Notes: generated by a model not told the origin, from the letters alone. A stretch of 64,000 bases of DNA from Nostoc calcicola FACHB-3891 (GCF_014697355.1 NZ_JACJRQ010000010.1:1-64000), one strand, 5' to 3'. Shown: positions 26,371 through 35,490, counted from the stretch's first letter. Translations and numbers: made by a program.

Positions 26371-27561
26371 TTACATCCAGCCTAGTGCAATTTTCACTAT
26401 TTTGACTGCATCTGTTACTGCACTAGCAGCAGCAGATATTTTATAAGGCTTGTCTGGATTTTTAGGTTTAGCATCTATTCTAATTACATTATCCTTCCAA
26501 AGTTGGTTTTCTCTTGACCAATCTAGCTGTGCTAGTTGTAGAATTTTTTCTTCATTAAAAGAATTGTTGTCTGGCTCGTATATAAAGTACAATAAACGCC
26601 CTAAAACTTCCAGCCCTACACTTACACCTAGAATACAGTCTTCTTTAAATGTACCTACTTCATCTGTTGTTAATTCTTCAACAGTTGTATCAGAAATATA
26701 CTCAGTATTACTGCATTCCGAGAAAAATCTATTAAGACAAATAACCAAAGCATCAGATGCTTGATAAACATCATAATCTCGAAGCTGATTACTTGGATCG
26801 TTAGTAAAAACGCAACTTACAAACCTAGCTATGTAATTAATTGTGTAAATTAACTTATCTTTAGTAGCAGGACTCAATTTAATCTTTTCTGTCTTACCCT
26901 GAAACATTGGCACTCGTTTTATTAATTCTTTAGTAATGCCAACTCGACCAGAGAACTCGCCAAATGATAATAACAATGATTTATCTAATTGTTTTGTTTG
27001 AGCCATGTCTCTGAAATCTGCCTGACACTGCTGAAAATCACCCTCCAAAACTAGAGTAATTGCAAAATCATCATCACTGATTAAGTGGCTGTCAGTACTT
27101 TCTATCAATTCGTGGATTGCACGTTTACGATGTTGTCCATCAGTTATGTCTAACTTGACTCCACGACGAATAACAACCAGACAAATACCCCTACCCAGTT
27201 CAAGAATTGTTATGTCTTTTGGGGTTACATTAGCAGTCAAAGTTCCTACAATCCAAGGTTTTTCTTTTCGAGAACGGTCAACAATATATTTTTTAATTTC
27301 ATCAGCATGACCTTTAACCTCTGGGCGATTTTTACCAGAATCAGGATCATTCCCAGTGGATGGTTTGGCTTGCAGAAGACCAGAAAAGTCACTAGCTGGA
27401 ACATTAATTTGCAGCATAGTACGCTTTCCCTGCCTAAAAATAAGTCCCGGATAGCAGCGATCGCGATGATATTGTGAGAAAAATGGCTCGATAAATGAAC
27501 TAAACTGAGCTTTTATCTGAGGAGAAATGCCATTATTCTCATCCTCAATTGATTGAGCCAT
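26371..27561 (-). CDS. dndB: DndB-like DGQHR protein
   Basis: A 396-residue protein with the DGQHR motif at 141-145 (VKLDITDGQHRKRAIHELI), preceded by VPASDFSGLL and followed by DMAQTKQLDKSLL, the pattern of DndB. In other bacteria DndB is not needed for sulfur insertion but represses dnd transcription and affects how many sites are modified. Here it is transcribed away from dndC, second behind another DGQHR gene, and is convergent with the associated-protein-4 gene (29 bp between stops). The start is ATG 27561. The other DGQHR protein could be the true repressor; assignment as DndB rests on length and motif surroundings. Confidence 0.75.
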   Translation of the reverse strand: MAQSIEDENNGISPQIKAQFSSFIEPFFSQYHRDRCYPGLIFRQGKRTMLQINVPASDFSGLLQAKPSTGNDPDSGKNRPEVKGHADEIKKYIVDRSRKEKPWIVGTLTANVTPKDITILELGRGICLVVIRRGVKLDITDGQHRKRAIHELIESTDSHLISDDDFAITLVLEGDFQQCQADFRDMAQTKQLDKSLLLSFGEFSGRVGITKELIKRVPMFQGKTEKIKLSPATKDKLIYTINYIARFVSCVFTNDPSNQLRDYDVYQASDALVICLNRFFSECSNTEYISDTTVEELTTDEVGTFKEDCILGVSVGLEVLGRLLYFIYEPDNNSFNEEKILQLAQLDWSRENQLWKDNVIRIDAKPKNPDKPYKISAAASAVTDAVKIVKIALGWM

Positions 27562-27666
27562 ATAAATACCTAATATGAATTAGTAGATGTTAGCAAACAT
27601 CATATGCAACCCTTGTAAAATATAGCATCAGTAAAAACCACAGTGCAAAATCCCTACTTAACTTTG

Positions 27667-29268
27667 CTAGTTGAGAATATGTGGAAGTCCTACAGCTTTT
27701 GGATCAACAAACTTGCCATCAAAACCTATAGTTTTATCTTCCATAGTCCTAGCATCTGCCAAAGCCTTGCGAAGTTCAGCACGTTCCATTTGTTCCTGAA
27801 TTCCACCCAGAATATAAACCAATAACTTCGCCGCCAAATCTCGTCCAGCAACCTGCACACGCTTTTTATTTGGGTCATACAAAACCCCATACCAAATAGA
27901 TTGGGGATACTCCATACCACTAAAACCGCCTTGCTGGTCAAACTTCCGCAGCTTCTTAAAAATATCTGCCAGTGAGAAACCTTTTTTAAATACTAAAATT
28001 CCCAACGCTTGCGCTAATGCAACTTGAGCAACTGGACGAAAAAGCATATTTCCTTCACCTCCATCTTTCTCAAAGCTGAACCGCCGCAAAGCTGGTGTAT
28101 CCTCATGTTCCAAAATTTTATAACTGGGAAGATTAGCCAAAGAATCAAATAGCTTTCTGAATTCTTCAATCCCTTGCTCAAGTTCTTCGTCCTCTGGACG
28201 CATGGGAATTAGACCTTTTTCCAAGGGTTTCCAATGAAGGAACTTTTGACTCAAATATCGCTCAGACATGTCTTGCAGAGCTTGTAATGTCGTCAAAACT
28301 GTAGAATTAGAAGCCACCGTTGCACTATTCCAATTAACACGGGGATTGCGCTCTTGTCGTTGTTCTAATAATGGATGTGTAACTGCGATTTTTCTAGCAA
28401 CGATCGCAAAACCATCATCTTCATTCAACTGTGTTAGCTGACCTTTAGTCAACGGTGCAGCCATCAAGTTGACATGAACAAAAATGGATCTCACCCTCCG
28501 CCTCGCCTCGGTGCGAGTTTCCCCAGTGGCTACCGCACAGATAAACTCAATACCAATTTTTTCCTTGGGTAAATTTTGTAAGTAAGCAAGGTCTACTTGG
28601 TATTTTTGTATTAAATCATTGACTGTAATAAAACTGTCATCAGCAGCTTTATCTTTTTTATAGCGTTGGAGTTTACGAGTTTTAATTAACTCCATCAACC
28701 CCTGTACACCCATTAATCGATGTTGACCATCTAGTGCATAAATGGTTACATCATCCTCAGAAATATTTAAGAGACCTACTTTAGCGTCTTTATCTAAGGG
28801 GATGAAATCAGTAGTAGATTTGGTGGCGCGTCCTTCACTATCCCATTCAGCAGCTTTGGGATTATCCACCCACGGTTGATTAATTACCACTAGCACCGGT
28901 GGAAACTTGTGATTGTGTCGAGCCGCTAAATACTGCACTAGGGGCGCTTGACGTGACCAATCAAGGGGACGCTGCTGAATTTCATCAATACTATCCGCGT
29001 CAATGTCGATATTCTCTGTCTCTGGATTGTATTTTTTTTGAAACAGAGGTAAGCCAGAGGCGAAGTGAACACGACCTGCAAACCATTCCAATGTAACAGA
29101 GCTAACATAAGCCTCAGTGCCACCCATCTCGGTTTTTTGAACGAGAATTTGATCCTTTTTGCCTAAAAACTTCTCCAGCAGTAAAGCGAGTACCTGTTTT
29201 TCCTTGTTTTCCCGTTCCAGGTACTCTCTAGCGATGTCAGCGGTTGGGTCAGATGTACTATCTTTCAT
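27667..29268 (-). CDS. Large DGQHR-domain protein
   Basis: A 533-residue protein with DGQHRLMGVQGLMELIK (DGQHR at 180-184) and conserved blocks PPVLVVINQPW (123-133) and FICAVATGETRTEARRRVRS. It is longer than DndB and belongs to the general DGQHR group often found in phosphorothioation and other defence islands. It is the first gene of the leftward operon, 173 bp from dndC, with DndB-like following after 105 bp. The exact activity is unknown; nucleotide or DNA-end binding and regulation have been suggested for the group. The start is ATG 29268. Confidence 0.78.
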   Translation of the reverse strand: MKDSTSDPTADIAREYLERENKEKQVLALLLEKFLGKKDQILVQKTEMGGTEAYVSSVTLEWFAGRVHFASGLPLFQKKYNPETENIDIDADSIDEIQQRPLDWSRQAPLVQYLAARHNHKFPPVLVVINQPWVDNPKAAEWDSEGRATKSTTDFIPLDKDAKVGLLNISEDDVTIYALDGQHRLMGVQGLMELIKTRKLQRYKKDKAADDSFITVNDLIQKYQVDLAYLQNLPKEKIGIEFICAVATGETRTEARRRVRSIFVHVNLMAAPLTKGQLTQLNEDDGFAIVARKIAVTHPLLEQRQERNPRVNWNSATVASNSTVLTTLQALQDMSERYLSQKFLHWKPLEKGLIPMRPEDEELEQGIEEFRKLFDSLANLPSYKILEHEDTPALRRFSFEKDGGEGNMLFRPVAQVALAQALGILVFKKGFSLADIFKKLRKFDQQGGFSGMEYPQSIWYGVLYDPNKKRVQVAGRDLAAKLLVYILGGIQEQMERAELRKALADARTMEDKTIGFDGKFVDPKAVGLPHILN

Positions 29269-29441
29269 GTTAATTTTTAAAAACGAAGTAGTAATATGTA
29301 GTTTGATTGCCCAAAAAATTGAATATTGGTAATCAAGTTTTTAAAAACTGTTTTTTCAACCCAGGTCAGTGGGTTTCGTCTGTGTACCTGCGAATTCTAT
29401 TCGCTCGGATGTTACGCCAGTGTTTTCAGAGAGAGGGAGAA
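29269..29441. promoter_or_regulatory. Divergent dnd promoter region with two TTTTTAAAAA palindromes
   Basis: Between the divergent DGQHR gene and dndC lies a perfect 14-bp palindrome AGTTTTTAAAAACT (29336-29349), and its 10-bp core TTTTTAAAAA recurs at 29274-29283, 64 bp away, next to the DGQHR start. Such spaced palindromes are plausible operators for a DndB-type repressor. Direct evidence is lacking. Confidence 0.4.
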
Positions 29442-31061
29442 ATGACTACAGCACAACAAGCAGAAAATAAAGGTCAGCAGACACGTACTGTAGCAGAGTT
29501 AGTGGACTACATCCAAGCTCTCACCACTGAAATTCAAGAACTGTATTGTTTGGATGAGATACCTTGGGTTTTAGGGGTATCCTGGGGAAAAGATTCTAGT
29601 ACAGTATTGCAGCTTGTATGGAATGCGATCACCGCTCTTCCTCCAGAAAAAAGAACTAAAACCATTCATGTTATCACAACAGATACTCAGGTAGAAAATC
29701 CTGTAGTGTCTACTTGGGTTCGCAAATCCTTACAGAATCTTAAAGTAGCTGCTAAAAAATATGGGATGCCAATTGAACCACATTTACTACAACCAGTAAT
29801 TGAAGACACATTTTGGGTAAATCTTATTGGTAAGGGATATCCAGCACCCCGTAATCAGTTTCGCTGGTGTACACCACGCTTAAAAATTAATCCTGCCAAT
29901 CAATTCATTCGTGAAATAGTTAGAGCTAACGGTGAAACAATTCTTGTATTGGGGACTCGCAAGGCGGAGAGTTCCAAACGGGCTGCAACAATGAAAAAGC
30001 ATCAGGCTGATAGAGTACGAGATCATCTAAGTCCTAATGCCAGTTTACCCAACTCCTTAATCTATACCCCTATTGAAGATTGGAGTAATAACGATGTCTG
30101 GATATACCTTAATCAGTATGATAATCCTTGGGGACAAAGCAATAAAGAATTATTCACTATGTATCGAGGTGCTACAGCAGATAATGAATGCCCACTAGTT
30201 GTTGATACTTCTACTCCTAGCTGTGGTGATTCCCGGTTTGGCTGCTGGGTTTGTACACTAGTGAATAAGGATAAATCAATGGAGGCGATGATCCAAAATG
30301 ATGAAGAAAAAGAATGGATGCAGCCTTTATTAGATATTCGTAATGAACTAGATATTCAAGATGACCGAGAGAAGAGAGACTTTAGAAGAATTTGGGGAGA
30401 TGTCCAACTATTTGAACGCAATAAAAACGGTGAAATTTCCGTTGAACCAATACCTGGCCCTTATACTAAATATTGGCGGGAGCATTGGCTCAGACGATTA
30501 TTAGAAGCACAAACAAAAATCCGTCATACAGCCCCAGAAAATATGCGCGATATCACCTTAATAACTATAGAAGAAATGAGCGAAATTAGGCGCATTTGGC
30601 TAGAAGAAAAACACGAATTTGATGATAGCTTACCCCGTATTTATCAGGAAATAACTGGCGAAGAATTTCAAGATCCCCGTCCTGGTGCTGACTATAGCCT
30701 ACTAGGTCGTGATGAATGGATAGTATTAGAAGAAATCTGTGAAGGTGACGCCATGCAATTGGAACTTATGGCGAAATTGTTAGATACAGAACGCCAGTAT
30801 CGCAAAAAAACTCGTCGCGTCGGAATATACGAAGCCCTAGAAAAATGTTTTAATACAAGTTCCCGTTCTCCAGAAGAAGCCATTAAAAATGCTCGCTTGA
30901 AACGCGAATTAAGCGAAGCAGTTAGTCAAGGTGATGTTGCAAAGGTCAAGCAGATGACTTTGGGCGATGTTCCACCAATGAATGAGGTAAATGAAGATAA
31001 AAGTGATGAAGAGTTAACTTGGGCAAGTATGAAATTTAAAAAGAAAGATTCAGAAGAATAG
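29442..31061 (+). CDS. dndC: DNA sulfur modification protein DndC
   Basis: A 539-residue member of the PAPS-reductase/adenine-nucleotide alpha-hydrolase family. The PP-loop VSWGKDSSTV (SWGKDS at 47-52) binds ATP, and four cysteines (250, 261, 268, 271, the last pair as CWVC) are placed to hold the Fe-S cluster known in DndC. It activates and passes sulfur to the DNA backbone with DndD and DndE, using sulfur from a cysteine desulfurase (DndA or IscS). The ATG at 29442 with GAGAGGGAGA just upstream is chosen; a TTG 135 bp upstream would add an unsupported tail into the promoter. dndA is not in the window. Confidence 0.93.
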   Translation: MTTAQQAENKGQQTRTVAELVDYIQALTTEIQELYCLDEIPWVLGVSWGKDSSTVLQLVWNAITALPPEKRTKTIHVITTDTQVENPVVSTWVRKSLQNLKVAAKKYGMPIEPHLLQPVIEDTFWVNLIGKGYPAPRNQFRWCTPRLKINPANQFIREIVRANGETILVLGTRKAESSKRAATMKKHQADRVRDHLSPNASLPNSLIYTPIEDWSNNDVWIYLNQYDNPWGQSNKELFTMYRGATADNECPLVVDTSTPSCGDSRFGCWVCTLVNKDKSMEAMIQNDEEKEWMQPLLDIRNELDIQDDREKRDFRRIWGDVQLFERNKNGEISVEPIPGPYTKYWREHWLRRLLEAQTKIRHTAPENMRDITLITIEEMSEIRRIWLEEKHEFDDSLPRIYQEITGEEFQDPRPGADYSLLGRDEWIVLEEICEGDAMQLELMAKLLDTERQYRKKTRRVGIYEALEKCFNTSSRSPEEAIKNARLKRELSEAVSQGDVAKVKQMTLGDVPPMNEVNEDKSDEELTWASMKFKKKDSEE

Positions 31062-31082
31062 AATACCGGGCGAATGGAATTC

Positions 31083-31310
31083 GTGCGCCACTTGCTTCTC
31101 TCAAGGGGAGACGCTGCGCGTAGCTTGCTTCTGGGTTCGCGTAGCGTCTCGTAGAGAAGGAGTACAAGTCGGGAAACCGCAAGGGCGCAGTGGCTTGGCT
31201 ACACAGACGAAACCTTCAGGACTTACGCAACTGGCACAGGCGATGTCTGTCTTGAAAAGTTCAGATAGGCGGCTTCGGCCGATCTGTTATTATCAATTCT
31301 GTTCAAGTCA
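31083..31310. repeat. Cluster of dispersed repeats between dndC and the PfkB gene
   Basis: Contains GGGGAGACGCTGCGCGTAGC and GGTTCGCGTAGCGTCTC, which pair as an inverted repeat (about 31107-31150), then GGGAAACCGCAAGGGCGCAG (31171-31190) and CTACACAGACGAAACC. These are common interspersed units in Nostoc-type genomes and suggest that this point is an insertion hot spot. Confidence 0.6.
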
Positions 31311-31337
31311 GGCATAAATTATTCTAGGAGATAAACA

Positions 31338-32327
31338 ATGGCCAAAAAATATGATGTTTATGGTGTAGGTAATGCCTTAGTAGATATAGAATACGAAGTA
31401 TCTCCAGAGCTACTACAAGAGTTAAAGATTGATAAAGGTGTAATGACACTCCTAGATGAAGAGAGTCAAAATCATATTTTGGAAAATCTCAAAAATCTTC
31501 CTTGCCATAAGAGTTGCGGAGGTTCAGCAGCAAACACAATAGTGGCAATTAGTCAACTAGGAGGAAAAGTTTTTTATTCCTGTAAAGTGGCTAATGATGA
31601 ATTTGGAGATTTTTACATAGAAGATTTACTCAACTCTCAGGTAGATACAAACTTAAAAAATGGCGATCGCCAATCAGGAATTACAGGTAAATGTTTGGTG
31701 TTAGTAACTCCCGATGCAGATCGCACCATGAATACATTTTTGGGAATTACTGGAGAATTTTCTACACAAGAATTAGTATCAGATGCGATCGCTGATTCAG
31801 AATATGTATATATCGAAGGATATTTAGTGACTTCTCCCACAGGAAAAGAAGCAGCTATAAAGGCTAGAGAAATAGCTGAAAAAGCGGGAGTAAAAACCAC
31901 CATGTCCCTATCTGATTACAACATGGTGAAATTTTTTAAAGATGGTTTATTAGAGATCATTGGACCTGGTTTAGACTTGATTTTTGCTAATGAAAGTGAA
32001 GCATTAGGACTAGCAGATACACAAGATTTTCAAGTAGCTGTAGACAAACTAAAAATCCTGAGTAAGAAATTTGCCATTACTCGCGGTGCCAAGGGTTCAG
32101 TAGTATTTGACGGTGAGAAATTAATCGAAATCGCTGCACCTCAAGTAAAAGCTGTAGATACAGTGGGAGCAGGAGATATGTATGCAGGAGCTTTTCTCTA
32201 TGGAATTACCCAAGGTATGAGTTATGAAGAAGCCGGAAAATTAGCATCGGCCGCAGCTTCTAAGATTGTTACATCCTATGGGCCAAGATTAAAAACTGAG
32301 GAATTAAAGGCATTAGTTACTGCTTAG
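31338..32327 (+). CDS. PfkB-family carbohydrate/adenosine kinase
   Basis: A 329-residue ribokinase-fold kinase. Signature 1, CGGSAANT (60-67), and signature 2, DTVGAGDMYAGAF (274-286) with catalytic Asp280, are intact, and the N-terminus VYGVGNALVDIEYEV is typical of adenosine-kinase-like members. The expected reaction is ATP-dependent phosphorylation of a nucleoside or sugar. It lies between dndC and dndD, set off on both sides by repeat elements, so it splits the modification operon. A role in phosphorothioation is not supported; it may be a housekeeping gene around which the island was assembled. A good SD (AGGAG) lies 8 bp before ATG 31338. Confidence 0.88.
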   Translation: MAKKYDVYGVGNALVDIEYEVSPELLQELKIDKGVMTLLDEESQNHILENLKNLPCHKSCGGSAANTIVAISQLGGKVFYSCKVANDEFGDFYIEDLLNSQVDTNLKNGDRQSGITGKCLVLVTPDADRTMNTFLGITGEFSTQELVSDAIADSEYVYIEGYLVTSPTGKEAAIKAREIAEKAGVKTTMSLSDYNMVKFFKDGLLEIIGPGLDLIFANESEALGLADTQDFQVAVDKLKILSKKFAITRGAKGSVVFDGEKLIEIAAPQVKAVDTVGAGDMYAGAFLYGITQGMSYEEAGKLASAAASKIVTSYGPRLKTEELKALVTA

Positions 32328-32412
32328 AGGATGTTTGAAAAGTCAGGATTGATGTATCAAATATTCTTTTACCCCACCCGAACCCTCCCCTTATAAAGGG
32401 GAGGGAAGCGGA
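32326..32412. repeat. Dispersed repeat, copy B
   Basis: Begins at the stop codon of the PfkB gene as AGAGGATGTTTGAAAAGTCA and matches copy A at 22985. Its right part adds a hairpin CCTCCCC-TTATAAA-GGGGAGG (32382-32402). Confidence 0.75.
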
Positions 32413-32509
32413 TTTTCTAATTTCCTTAACCCAAGCGTATCGCTTTATAACCGCGAATTACATTCATTCAGTATTTCTTTCCCATATCTTTAATAATATT
32501 AAAAAATCA

Positions 32510-34498
32510 ATGATATTTCTTGAACTCGTTCTGCAAAACTTCGGTCCCTACATTGGTAAACAGGTAATCAATCTAAACCCAAAAATTGATGAGGAAAACT
32601 CACGCCCAATTATCCTTTTAGGTGGAATGAATGGCGGCGGAAAAACTACGCTTATGGATGCTATTCGTCTCGCCCTTTATGGCCCCCGTGCCCAATGTTC
32701 TACCCGTGGTAATTTAAGTTATAGCGATTTTCTCAACCAATGTGTTAACAGTAAAATAGATCCGGTTGCAGACACGCGTATTGAATTACTTTTTGAACAT
32801 ATCGAAAACGATAAGCCAATAAAATATCGTGTTGTGCGTAGTTGGACAAAAAATCCTAAAGACGGGAAAGATACATTAGGCATTTTAGGTGATAGTGATA
32901 CATGGCCTGATGCTTTAGTTAATATCTGGGATGAGTATATAGAAAATCTTTTGCCATTAGGTATTTCTAACTTATTTCTATTCGATGGTGAACAAGTTAA
33001 AGAACTTGCAGAACAGGAAACACCACCACCAGTTGTAGTAGATGCAATTCGCGGGCTTTTAGGTTTAGAATTAACAGACCGTTTAGCAGTTGATTTAGAT
33101 ATCTTAGTCAACCGTAAACTTAAAGAAGTTGGTAATAGTAAGGATTTAGCGAATCTAGAGGAAATTGAAACTAGGTTAACCCAACAGCAAGAAGATTATC
33201 AAATAACAGTAGAAAAATTAGAAACTCTGAAAAATCAGGTAGAAGAGTTAGAACAAAAACAGCAAGAAGCCTTTGATAAATTCATTTCTGAAGGCGGTAA
33301 AATTGCAGCAGAACGCAATCAACTAGAATTACAACAGGATACAAAAACTGCGGAAGTTGAACAAGTACGTCAATCGATGTGTGAATTGGCGGCTGATGTT
33401 TTACCTCTGGCATTAATTGCCAATTTGCTTACTCAGGTGCAAGCACAGGGAGAAAAAGAATTTCGCTATCAACAAGTAGAAATCTCCAAAGATTTGTTAA
33501 TTGAGCGAGATCGGCGCTTACTAACTTGGTTAAATGAAGTGGAAATTTCCTCGGCACAAGTGGAAAAAATCCAATCATTTCTAATCCAAGATGTAGATAA
33601 TTTATATGCTAAAAATCGACCGAAAGAAGCACCTTGGTTATTAGCTGATCGTGAAACTTTAAGTCAGCTAGATAATATCATCTATCACTTACAAAATTCT
33701 CAACTTTCTGCGAAAGAAAAATTAACTATTCTCAAAAATCAAGAAGAAGAAATTCATACTATTGAAAGACAAGTTCAGACAGCAGCAGCACCAGAAGATT
33801 ATACAAAGCTGCGTCAAGCATTAGAAGCGGCGCAAAATCAAGTCGTTGAAGTTAAAGCAAATTATGAAACGACCCGCCGTCGTTTAGCTGAATTAGAAAC
33901 TATTATTGCCAAGTCTAAAAAAGAATTAAGTGAATATACTGTAGAAAATATCAAGTATAAAAATACCGAACATATTATTACGTCAGCAGCGAAAGTTCAA
34001 GAAACACTCAAGATTTTTCGTGAAAAATTAACCCTGCGAAAACTCAATAAATTAGAAGAAGAAGTTAAAAATTGCTTCCTTTATCTCCTCCATAAATCTG
34101 ACTTAGTGCATCGGATAACGATAGATACCAAAACTTTCAGCCTTTTACTTTACGATTTGAATGGGAAACCAGTACCTAAACATCGCCTTTCTGCTGGTGA
34201 AAAACAACTACTAGCGATCGCCTTTCTCTGGGGTTTAGCCAAAGTCTCCGGACACCGACTACCAGTAGCTATCGATACGCCACTTGGTAGACTCGACTCC
34301 TCACACCGCAGTAACTTAGTAGAACGCTACTTTCCATCCGCTAGCCATCAAGTCATTCTGCTTTCTACGGATACTGAAATCGGTAAAAAAGAAGTAGAAA
34401 CATTAAGAAATAATGAAGCGATCGCCCGCGAATACCTCCTCAAATACGACTCTGCTACCCGTCAAACAACAGTAGTAGAAAATCAATATTTTTGGTAG
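32510..34498 (+). CDS. dndD: DNA sulfur modification protein DndD
   Basis: A 662-residue SMC/Rad50-like ATPase needed for phosphorothioation. Walker A GMNGGGKT is at 39-46, FLFDGEQVKEL follows at about 159-169, a coiled coil occupies about 210-520, the signature RLSAGEKQLLAIAF is near 559-572 and Walker B LPVAIDTPLGRLD near 583-595. Family members are thought to open or nick DNA for sulfur transfer with DndC and DndE. No zinc-hook cysteines are present, unlike the 690-residue paralogue at 23619. The start is ATG 32510. It is separated from dndC by the PfkB gene, which is unusual because dndCDE are normally contiguous. Confidence 0.93.
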   Translation: MIFLELVLQNFGPYIGKQVINLNPKIDEENSRPIILLGGMNGGGKTTLMDAIRLALYGPRAQCSTRGNLSYSDFLNQCVNSKIDPVADTRIELLFEHIENDKPIKYRVVRSWTKNPKDGKDTLGILGDSDTWPDALVNIWDEYIENLLPLGISNLFLFDGEQVKELAEQETPPPVVVDAIRGLLGLELTDRLAVDLDILVNRKLKEVGNSKDLANLEEIETRLTQQQEDYQITVEKLETLKNQVEELEQKQQEAFDKFISEGGKIAAERNQLELQQDTKTAEVEQVRQSMCELAADVLPLALIANLLTQVQAQGEKEFRYQQVEISKDLLIERDRRLLTWLNEVEISSAQVEKIQSFLIQDVDNLYAKNRPKEAPWLLADRETLSQLDNIIYHLQNSQLSAKEKLTILKNQEEEIHTIERQVQTAAAPEDYTKLRQALEAAQNQVVEVKANYETTRRRLAELETIIAKSKKELSEYTVENIKYKNTEHIITSAAKVQETLKIFREKLTLRKLNKLEEEVKNCFLYLLHKSDLVHRITIDTKTFSLLLYDLNGKPVPKHRLSAGEKQLLAIAFLWGLAKVSGHRLPVAIDTPLGRLDSSHRSNLVERYFPSASHQVILLSTDTEIGKKEVETLRNNEAIAREYLLKYDSATRQTTVVENQYFW

Positions 34499-34587
34499 TA
34501 GATATCCAGACTAAATAAAATCCCTATTTTATTGAGCCTGGATATTTACAATATATATAATGAACCTTGGAAAATAGATCGGAAATT

Positions 34588-34806
34588 ATGAACTCACCAA
34601 ATTTAGTAAAAATAGAGCGTGAACTGAGTAATTTCTCATTAGAACAACTTGAATGGCTTTTAGAACGTATCACAAGACAAGTACAAGCAAGAAAACAGTT
34701 AGATAAATTTACTAATGTTGAATATATGAATCAACAACTAGCTGCAATGGCTAATGATTTAGATATACAGCTAGAAATTGCTGCTATTAATAATGAATTT
34801 GCGTGA
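34588..34806 (+). CDS. Orphan, shortened antitoxin-like protein
   Basis: A 72-residue protein (MNSPNLVKIERELSNFSLEQ and on). The part LAAMANDLDIQLEIAAINNEFA resembles the end of the antitoxins that precede MazF/PemK-like or PIN-like toxins in cyanobacteria, which normally go on for some further residues (such as FAVTEMDGL). Here a TGA follows immediately and no toxin gene follows; the next gene is on the other strand. It may be a remnant that still neutralises toxins, or be inactive. ATG 34588 is used instead of the TTG at 34567. Confidence 0.5.
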   Translation: MNSPNLVKIERELSNFSLEQLEWLLERITRQVQARKQLDKFTNVEYMNQQLAAMANDLDIQLEIAAINNEFA

Positions 34807-34815
34807 GAAAAAATT

Positions 34816-35490
34816 TCATATCTGCCATAACCCTTTTCTAATTAACTCTGGTAAGTAATTTAAAGACTTGGATGCGCTATGGCTTTTACCAATCAGATAT
34901 GTTACATCTTCATTAGTAATTCTGGGGTGATACTCTTTTATTGGTTTCCGTCCACAAGCATTCTGTCCTGCTTCAGCTATTTTGAATATATATTTTAATA
35001 CTTTATCATCAGAGCTATATATATTGATTAAGTTTCCTCTGATTTGGGAAGCTGCATACCCCCAGTCTTTGCTACTATCTCTACGAACAGCACCAGCAAG
35101 AAGAATTACATTTTGTAAGAAATGTTGTCTTTCTGTCCAAACTTCCATGCAATAATAAGCAACACGCGCCCCTAATGAATGAGCCATAAGAGAAACATTT
35201 TCTTCAGGAATTTCATTACCAATTAAATGAGGAAAGTAATCTCTACCAACTCGTTCAGCACGATATTTTGTTTTATGCCAATGACCAAGACCTAAACCCA
35301 TCATAGAACTTTCAAAAAGACCAGAATCCCACCATAAATGATAAACAGAATGTTTCCAACCAACTTTATCTAAGGCATCAAGTAAAGTAGTGTTTCTAAC
35401 TTTTTCTTCACTTAAATATCCATCTATAAAGACTAAGGCTTTTGAACTACCTGCTGGGCGTGAAAGAAGTCGCAGTTCAGGGCTTTCCAT
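34816..35490 (-). CDS. Alpha/beta-hydrolase (DUF726-like), antisense inside the dnd operon
   Basis: A 224-residue protein with the nucleophile elbow AHSLGARVAYY (Ser105) and preceding strand ENVSLM, consistent with an alpha/beta hydrolase. The opening KALVFIDGYLSEE is similar to DUF726-type lipase-like proteins. There is no signal peptide, so it should act inside the cell. It lies between dndD and dndE on the opposite strand, with 9 bp to the antitoxin stop. A role as a separate defence effector or lipid hydrolase is conceivable but unsupported; substrates are unknown. The start is ATG 35490. Confidence 0.65.
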   Translation of the reverse strand: MESPELRLLSRPAGSSKALVFIDGYLSEEKVRNTTLLDALDKVGWKHSVYHLWWDSGLFESSMMGLGLGHWHKTKYRAERVGRDYFPHLIGNEIPEENVSLMAHSLGARVAYYCMEVWTERQHFLQNVILLAGAVRRDSSKDWGYAASQIRGNLINIYSSDDKVLKYIFKIAEAGQNACGRKPIKEYHPRITNEDVTYLIGKSHSASKSLNYLPELIRKGLWQI

